Source: Amphiura filiformis (lineage: Eukaryota; Echinodermata; Ophiuroidea; Amphilepidida; Amphiuridae). From it: a stretch of DNA of 64,000 bases. The notes beneath the pieces are model-generated. The model ran no database searches. It was not told where the DNA came from and saw only the letters and a list, made by a program, of their open reading frames with translations. The stretch is taken from assembly GCF_039555335.1 (NCBI RefSeq), contig NC_092642.1:56771776-56835775 (forward strand). The letters are read 5' to 3'. A program made the position numbers and the translations under genes. Below are positions 57,601 to 64,000 of this stretch, piece by piece; within the stretch, counting starts at the first letter, position 1, and each line of letters starts with the position of its first letter.

Positions 57601-58765
57601 TTATGCTGGCACTTTGCTATTTACTAAAGATAGTTTATACAGGCACCTTGCTATCTACTGAAGATAGTTTATACAGGCACCTTGCTATCTACTGAAGATA
57701 GCTTATGCTGGTCCCTTGCTATCTACTAAAGATAGTTTATACAAGCACCTTGCTATCTACTGAAGATAGCTTATGCTGGCACTTTGCTATTTACTAAAGA
57801 TAGTTTATACAGGCACCTTGCTATCTACTGAAGATAGCTTATACAGGCACCTTGCTATATACTGAAGATATAGCTTATGCTGGCACTTTGCTATTATTCT
57901 ACTAAAGATAGTTTATACAGGCAACTTGCTATCTACTGAAGATAGCTTATGCTAACACTTTGCTATCTACTGAAGATAACTCATACTGGCACTTTGCTAT
58001 CTACTAAAGATAGTTTATACAGGCACCTTGCTATCTATTGAAGATAGCTTATGCTGGTCCCTTGCTATCTACTAAAGGTAGTTTATACAGGCACCTTGCT
58101 ATCTACTGAAGATAGCTTATACAGGCACCTTGCTATATACTGAAGATATAGCTTATGCTGGCACTTTGCTATTATTCTACTAAAGATAGTTTATACAGGC
58201 AACTTGCTATCTACTGAAGATAGCTTATGCTAACACTTTGCTATCTACTGAAGATAACTCATACTGGCACTTTGCTATCTACTAAAGATAGTTTATACAG
58301 GCACCTTGCTATATACTGAAGATATAGCTTATGCTGGCACTTTGCTATTATTCTACTAAAGATAGTTTATACAGGCAACTTGCTATCTACTGAAGATAGC
58401 TTATGCTAACACTTTGCTATCTACTGAAGATAACTCATACTGGCACTTTGCTATCTACTAAAGATAGTTTATACAGGCACCTTGCTATCTATTGAAGATA
58501 GCTTATGCTGGTCCCTTGCTATCTACTAAAGGTAGTTTATACAGGCACCTTGCTATCTACTGAAGATAGCTTATACTGACACCTTGCTATCTACTGAAGA
58601 TAGCTCATACTGGCACTTTGCTATCTACTAAAGATAGCTTATACAGGCACCTTGCTATCTACTGAAGATAGCTAATACAAGCACCTTGCTACCTACTGAA
58701 GATATCTGCACCTTGAAATCTCCTGAAGTTAGCTTCTACAGGCACCTCACTATCTACTGCAGATA
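51660..58765 (+). repeat. 34-bp hairpin satellite, ~200 monomers, 68-bp higher-order period
   Basis: Monomer: TTGCTATCTACTRAAGATAG then YTTAT plus a spacer. Two spacer types, atgctggtccc and atacaggcacc, alternate over most of the array, giving a 68-bp dimer; runs of the second type occur around 54200-56100. Each monomer holds GCTATCT-ACTGA-AGATAGC, a 7-bp stem hairpin; the C-to-T variant keeps a G-T pair. From about 57850 the period lengthens to composite units with GCTATAT...ATATAGC stems. No open frame crosses it. Confidence 0.95.
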
Positions 58766-58784
58766 ACTTAATATACTCCTGAAA

Positions 58785-59845
58785 ATAGTGGTACATCGCA
58801 GGTAGGCCAAACTATACTATTTTTGGATTACTTAGGACGAGAGGAATACTTTGGTGTGGTTTTAAACTAAACTATACCAAATTTGACCCTTGTATTAACC
58901 TTTAAATCTAAATTATGCCCCATCATGACACCATTTGTATGGGTGCCAAGATTGTATCTGAATTGTTTGATAAATTACAGCTCCAAGTGTACTATAAGTC
59001 TTGACAAATGCACTTACATTGTAAGTCATAAGTTCCTCAATATTCTTGCTCTGTATGAAATGGACTATTAGACCATCGTAAGTCTTAATCCTGGAATTGT
59101 GGAAACATTTTGGTCTCATAACTGCTAAATTATTGGTCTATAAGTTGATAAAAGTATACACATTTAAAATAACATTATACTTGACGAATCTTCCTGTGAC
59201 GTGAAATTTTGGTAAAAAGGTTTAAGTTTGAAGAAAATCACCCAAAAACATTTTTTGACCCAAATTTGTTTGGACAACATAACAAAACATCTACAATTTT
59301 TTTTTCTATTTAGATAGTGGTACATCGCAAGTAAGTTAAACTATACTTTTGTGGATTACTTAGGACGAGAGGAATACTTTGGTGTGGTTTTAAACTAAAC
59401 TATACCAAATTTGACCCTTGTATTAACCTTTAAATCTAAAATATGCCCCATCATGACACCATTTGTATGGGTGCCATTGTTGTATCTGAATTGTTTGATA
59501 AATTACAGCTCCAAGTGTACTATAAGTCTTGACAAATGCACTTACATTGTAAGTCATAAGTTTCTCAATATTCTTGCTCTGTATAAAGTGGACTATTAGA
59601 CCATCGTAAGACTTAATCCTGGAATTGTGGAAACTTTTTGGTCTCACTTTGCTAAATTATTAGTCTATAAGTAGTTAAAAGTATACACATATAAAATGGC
59701 ATATTATACTTGACGAATCTTCCTGTGACGTCAAATTTTGGTAAAAAGGTTTACATTTGAAGAAAATTACCAAAAACATTTTTTGACCCAAATTTGTTTG
59801 GACAACATAACAAAACATCTACAACAATTTTTTTTCTATTTATTT
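58785..59845 (+). repeat. 529-bp tandem duplication
   Basis: 58785-59313 and 59314-59845 are about 95% identical (atagtggtacatcgca through acaacataacaaaacatcta). The shorter related copy at 23314-23740 adjoins fold-back copy II. Short open frames are conserved only because the DNA is. Confidence 0.9.
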
Positions 59846-60178
59846 TCAAATACTAAATATATTTTTATTTTCAATTTTGACCAACTTTGAGAAATTTTTG
59901 CAAAAAATGGTTGAAAAAATTAATGCTCAAGTTGGTAACAAAAATCGTTTTCACCCATATTTAAACCATTTTAGGTGAAGTCGGACTGAATTAAAATAAT
60001 ACAAAAAAGACATTTATTTCTAATGTTTGAAAATTAATAATGAATTACAAAATTGGGTCAAAAACGTTTTTTCTCCAAAACTGAGCATTTATACCAATAA
60101 TACTTAAATATATTTAGACCAACATTTTAGTAGTTAAGAGGCCCAAAAGATTTCATAATTTCAGGGTTAAGACCAACG
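59846..60178. other. AT-rich, nothing recognised
   Basis: Sequence with many aaaaattt words; no exon or repeat border seen. Confidence 0.35.
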
Positions 60179-60182
60179 TTAA

Positions 60183-60832
60183 GGGCTGGGGTATGAACAT
60201 TTGGACAGTATTTATTGTGGGACATTAGAGCACATTAGACATATCGAATTGCATTCTGAATACGAAGAATGTCCGTCTGATATCAAATAATTTTGATTTT
60301 TTGAAATTCGCAATGTAATACATTTTATGGCAAATGATTGATATTTTTTTAAATTGATATTTTTCATATTTAACAGTACTCTAAGTAAACTTTATAAATC
60401 TGATGATTTATACTTAAAGTGTATGTAGGTGGGATGAAAAGCCGCCGATCAATTGAAAATTTTGACCTTTCAGTATTGAAGATATGGATTTTTTCCCAAA
60501 ACACAAAAAATAATAGGTCTTTTTGGGAGAAAAATCCATATCTTCAATATGAAAGGTCAAACATTTCAATTGACTGTTGGCTTTTCCTCCCAGCTACATA
60601 TTTAAGAATGTCATTAGATTTATAAAATTTACTTCGAGGACTGTTATATATCAAAATGTGAAAAATATCAAATTTTAATAATTTGTCATAAAATTTGTAT
60701 TATATCGTGAATTTCAAAAATGAAAATTACTTGATATCAGAAAGACATTCTTCGATTCAGAATGCAATTCGATATGTCTGATGTGCTCTCATGTCCCACA
60801 AAAATACTGTTGAAACGCTTCATTCAGATCCC
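60183..60832. mobile_element. Palindromic TTAA MITE (family A, copy 3)
   Basis: 650 bp, flanked by TTAA at 60179-60182 and 60833-60836; inverted relative to copies 1 and 2. Confidence 0.9.
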
Positions 60833-60836
60833 TTAA

Positions 60837-61184
60837 GGTACATTTCTACACCCTTTCAATTTTGTGTTTATTTTGCATTTTCTCAAAATTATAGCGCATT
60901 GGGGACAAGTAAGATATGTATATTATAGGGGCAAGGACTACAACTACTGCAATGGAAATTTTATTTCAGCACAGACAACAGTTGTGGAGTTACAGTCAAA
61001 AATGAGGGAAAACCAATATTTGATCAATAAATCAATAACTACTTGCTTTGACTTGCTTAATTTTCAGTACCGTAGGTGTAGTCCTTGCCCCTATAATATA
61101 CATATCTTACTTGTCACCAATGAGCTATCATTTTTGAGAAAAATGCAAAAATAGGCACAAAATTGGCCAGGGTGGAAAACCCCC
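60837..61184. mobile_element. Palindromic TTAA MITE (family B)
   Basis: 348 bp with arms of about 110 bp (caattttgtg, caagtaagatatgtatatta, taggggcaaggactaca and mirrors). Flanked by TTAA at 60833-60836, shared with family A, and 61185-61188. Unrelated in sequence to family A. Confidence 0.85.
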
Positions 61185-61188
61185 TTAA

Positions 61189-61550
61189 GTGTACTATTAT
61201 GCACTAAAGCTGTCAAAAAGGATGAAAAGGGTTAAAGGGGTACTTAGCCTAATGTCACGCAAAGTGAAATAAGGTTCACACTACACACATTATTTAATTT
61301 GTTTATATTATATTCCATTGATATAAATTTATTTTCATAGTACAATATACATTATAATTCAACATTTTTCACCAGTATAAATGACCCAAAATCATAACAA
61401 TAATACAACCAACATTTTTTCCATTATACATACAATACACTTTCAGAGATAGATATGAACAGAATAGTAAAAATATTTGTATTATAACAAAATATAGAAT
61501 CACATTTAACTTGACAATGGTGGTTCACCGTGCCCTATTGTGATATAACG
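61189..61550. other. AT-rich, nothing recognised
   Basis: No exon or repeat identified. Confidence 0.35.
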
Positions 61551-61555
61551 ACTAC

Positions 61556-61809
61556 TCAGTGCCAGAAGTGGGTAAGTGCAATAGCTGCCATGTGCAGATG
61601 AGTACAATATACTGTGTGTAAATTGCCAAATGCGCACAGGGCAGCTATTTAACTTGACAATGGGTTTATTAAATGCTCAGTGCCAGAAGTGGGTAACTGC
61701 AATAGCTGCCTTGTGCAGATGAGTACAATATACTGTGTGTTAATTGCCAGATGTGCACAGGGCAGCTATTGCACTTACCCACTTCTGGCACTGAGCATTT
61801 AATAAACCC
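61556..61809. repeat. Direct and inverted copies of CAGTGCCAGAAGTGGGTAA
   Basis: 61558-61648 and 61676-61768 are direct copies. 61662-61809 is a hairpin with about 56-bp arms (gggtttattaaatgctcagt ... mirror). A MITE with one duplicated arm is the simplest reading. Confidence 0.8.
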
Positions 61810-61855
61810 TGGTGCATGGTGCCATTCCTATACTAATCCCACTAGCACTCCAACC

Positions 61856-62400
61856 CAGTCTTCCAGTTGAATTCCACACCCCCCATGGTAGATGTAACCT
61901 TAATCTTTCACACAGGAAGTCCATTTGAAATCTGCACCCCCTGTGTGGGAGATTAATGCCATGTCTTGGATGTATGGATTTCAACTCGAATAACACATTT
62001 AACTTAACAAAGATGGTGCACATGTCCTGAGACCATAACAACTCCCACAGCATTGGGGAGGGGGCATACGCCCTGATATGATCCATAGGATGAGGGCTGT
62101 CATTTGGGCAATTCTATTTGAAATCAACACCCCCCTGTGGAAGAATTTGGAAATATGTCCCACACAGGGAGTATGAATTTTGAATGGAATTAGCACATTA
62201 GGCAGCTCCATTTGAAACTCACCCTCCCTCTGTGGAAAATTCAGGTTGAATCTTGCTCAGAGGGTGTATGAAATTCAAATGGAGCTGCCTAATGTGCTAA
62301 TTCCATTTAAAATTCATAGTCCCTCTGTGGAAGATATTTCCAACATCTTCCACAGGGGTAGTGTGGACTTCAAATGGAATAACCCATTACACTAATCAAT
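61856..62400. repeat. Nested palindrome of CCATTTGAAATTCA / CCCTCTGTGGAAGAT units
   Basis: 62113-62380 is a palindrome centred near 62245 (core arms ggaattagcacattaggcag). Both arms and the preceding 61856-62000 contain the pair ttccatttgaaatcya + cacccctgtgggaaga. Likely a non-autonomous transposon. Confidence 0.75.
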
Positions 62401-63084
62401 TCTATATGCTCACTAAAGCAAGTTTGGCTTTATATTTATAAAAACAGATATAAGGGGATAAAAAAAAAGTTCTACGGACGTACAGACCTTTCCAGTAGGG
62501 TCGATCGGTCGGGCGTCAATCTGAAATATCTGTAAAAAAGTTTTTTGCAAACATATTTCCCACAGCAGCTGAAGGGAGTATCCCATTATGTTTTACGGTA
62601 CCATTATAGAACTGATTGTGCCATAGAAAATGTACACAAAATCCCACACTTCAACTTTCAATTACTCTCTTAAATCAGGGAAGCTTAAGACTTTTGTTTG
62701 AAAAAATATCACCCACAGAGTATTGTGAATCTATCAATAGCTCTCAATATTTAAGCGGCTCGTTTATATTTTGTATACATTTGCTATATGCAGCAAGCAG
62801 ATATACTGCAATGCATGATGGGATACTCCTTTCAGCTGCTGTGCATATTTCCTGTAAAATAGGATTTTTTTGTCTCCTCAAATACCAACAAACACACACA
62901 AAAAAAATCATAAGATACCAATGGGTTAGGTCAAGGCCATATCTGCAATAGCTGACATATTTTTAGATGTGAACAATATAAAATGCAGAAATATCACAAT
63001 GTCTATGCAGATAGGGTCTTTTGGACCTAAAATCCTTGATACATTCACATCAGCTGAAAACTATTATGCTGGTGAATTACTGAT
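62401..63084. other. No gene recognised
   Basis: Paired blocks ttcccacagcagctgaaggg (62560) and gggatactcctttcagctgc (62819) are inverted, suggesting a MITE of about 310 bp (62558-62860) with cccattatgt / gcatgatggg ends. Confidence 0.45.
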
Positions 63085-63850
63085 TTGACCAATGAGCTGC
63101 TTCTTGTTGCATCAAAACAAGCTTATGCAAAGCTTATTAAAAGCTTTATGTGGTTCTCAATATATGCTTGCAGAAGCATACCACCAGCATGTGAGCTTTT
63201 GCATGCAATCATGCAATTAGTACCTGCTGATCAATATGTGCTTGTGCAGAGCTTATTACAAGCTAGTACTAGTTCTCAATATATGCTTGCAGATGTACCC
63301 AACCAGCACATGAGCTTTTGCAAGCAACCTTGCAGTTAGTACCTGCTGATCAACATGTGCTTGTGCAGAGCTCATTACAAGCTAGTAGTTCTCACTATAT
63401 GCTTGCAGATGCATACCACAAGCATATGTGAGCTTTTGCATGCACAGTGAGTACCTGCTGATCAATATGTGCTTGTGCAGAGCTCATTACAAGCTAGTAG
63501 TTCTCAATATATGCTTGCAGAAGCATACGACCAGCATATGTGAGCTTTTGCATGCACAGTGAGTACCTGCTGATCATTACAAGCTAGTAGTTCTCACTAT
63601 ATGCTTGCAGATGCATACCACAAGCATATGTGAGCTTTTGTATGCACAGTGAGTACCTGCTGATCAATATGTGCTTGTGCAAAGCTTATTACCAGCTTGT
63701 TGTAGTTCTCAATATATGCTTGCAGATGCATCCCACCAGCATGTGAGCTTTTGCAAGCAACCTTGCAGTTAGTACCTGCTGATCAATATGTGCTTGGGCA
63801 AAGCTTATTACAAGCTAGTAGCTTGCAGATGTATGCAACAATTAGTATTG
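63085..63850 (+). repeat. ~115-bp minisatellite, about 6.5 copies
   Basis: Units with agtacctgctgatcaatatg, tgcagagctcattacaagct and ctcaatatatgcttgcagat, recurring near 63221, 63340, 63451, 63564, 63652 and 63772. One unit (63564-63652) has a ~25-bp deletion. Open frames here follow the repeat. Confidence 0.88.
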
Positions 63851-64000
63851 TACTGAAAGCACTAGCAAATTACATTACATTCCAACAAGTATGTGCGTGG
63901 CATGCTTATAGGTGCACACAATTTAGAAAGAATGACCTTTTTGGTAAATCCCATAATTCCTTGCGGTTAGACCCCGGATGTCATCTTTGACATCTCGCCG
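63851..64000. other. Window end, nothing recognised
   Basis: Short unique tail; CpG-rich last 40 bases. Confidence 0.3.

Larger units (their letters stand above)
49195..58770. mobile_element. Fold-back element copy III with hugely expanded right arm
   Basis: Left arm: reversed satellite of about four monomers (49195-49336), truncated AACGTT MITE (49337-49460), linker, inner domain 49648-49930. Loop with a nested MITE. Inverted inner domain 50920-51240, mirrored linker (51415-51470), truncated MITE (51566-51655), then 7.1 kb of forward satellite. The left satellite is about 0.14 kb, so the arms differ some 50-fold in length. Confidence 0.8.

Noticed and set aside
51660..58765. CRISPR-like array of short palindromic repeats
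   Set aside because: Repeats abut with no unique spacers: the two spacer types themselves repeat. The context is eukaryotic, with no cas genes.

Overview
The window reads as non-coding-rich nuclear DNA of an animal, most likely a marine invertebrate deuterostome (echinoderm or hemichordate grade). This rests on spliced exons with GT/AG borders, AT-rich sequence, abundant TAGGCCTA octamers, a tRNA-headed SINE, CR1/L2/Jockey-type LINE debris and fold-back elements with satellite-filled arms like the sea-urchin TU family. The taxon is an inference. Nothing bacterial, viral or organellar was recognised. There is one assembly gap (43813-43869).

Layout. 1-3007: four Helitrons joined head to tail, inserted into the last exon of a small gene (copy A, only its end remains). 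3256-6120: a TAA-flanked MITE, then a fold-back element with 34-bp satellite arms. 6480-8055: a 32-bp minisatellite. 8336-8985: a TTAA-flanked palindromic MITE. 9296-13404: gene copy B, carrying a solo Helitron and a second TTAA MITE in intron 1. 13860-18500: second fold-back element, itself hit by a 51-bp hairpin insertion, a TA-flanked MITE and a Helitron-like element holding 150-bp tandem repeats. 18503-23295: a 4.8-kb TA-flanked element with repeated terminal motifs. 23741-26338: gene copy C, which lacks the two intron insertions and so supplies their empty sites.

26660-42110 looks like single-copy DNA spanning introns of an unidentified plus-strand gene (exons near 36568 and 40473). It is peppered with a truncated LINE, a 1.86-kb TIR element carrying seven copies of a 15-bp motif, MITEs and hairpins. 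42112-49190 holds a SINE plus a reverse-transcriptase fragment, fold-back and tandem repeats, and a duplicated TTAA element. 49195-58770 is a third fold-back element whose right arm has expanded into about 7 kb (about 200 copies) of the 34-bp satellite. 58785-64000 is tandem duplications, two TTAA MITEs sharing one TTAA, palindromes and a ~115-bp minisatellite.

The best protein-coding candidate is the duplicated two-coding-exon gene (107 aa; basic segment with a K-S-V-S-F motif, acidic C-terminus). It has an upstream open frame that overlaps its start codon. Its three copies, each followed by the same flank and (in A and B) a fold-back element, show that gene and repeats were duplicated together. 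Their differences date the insertions relative to the duplication.
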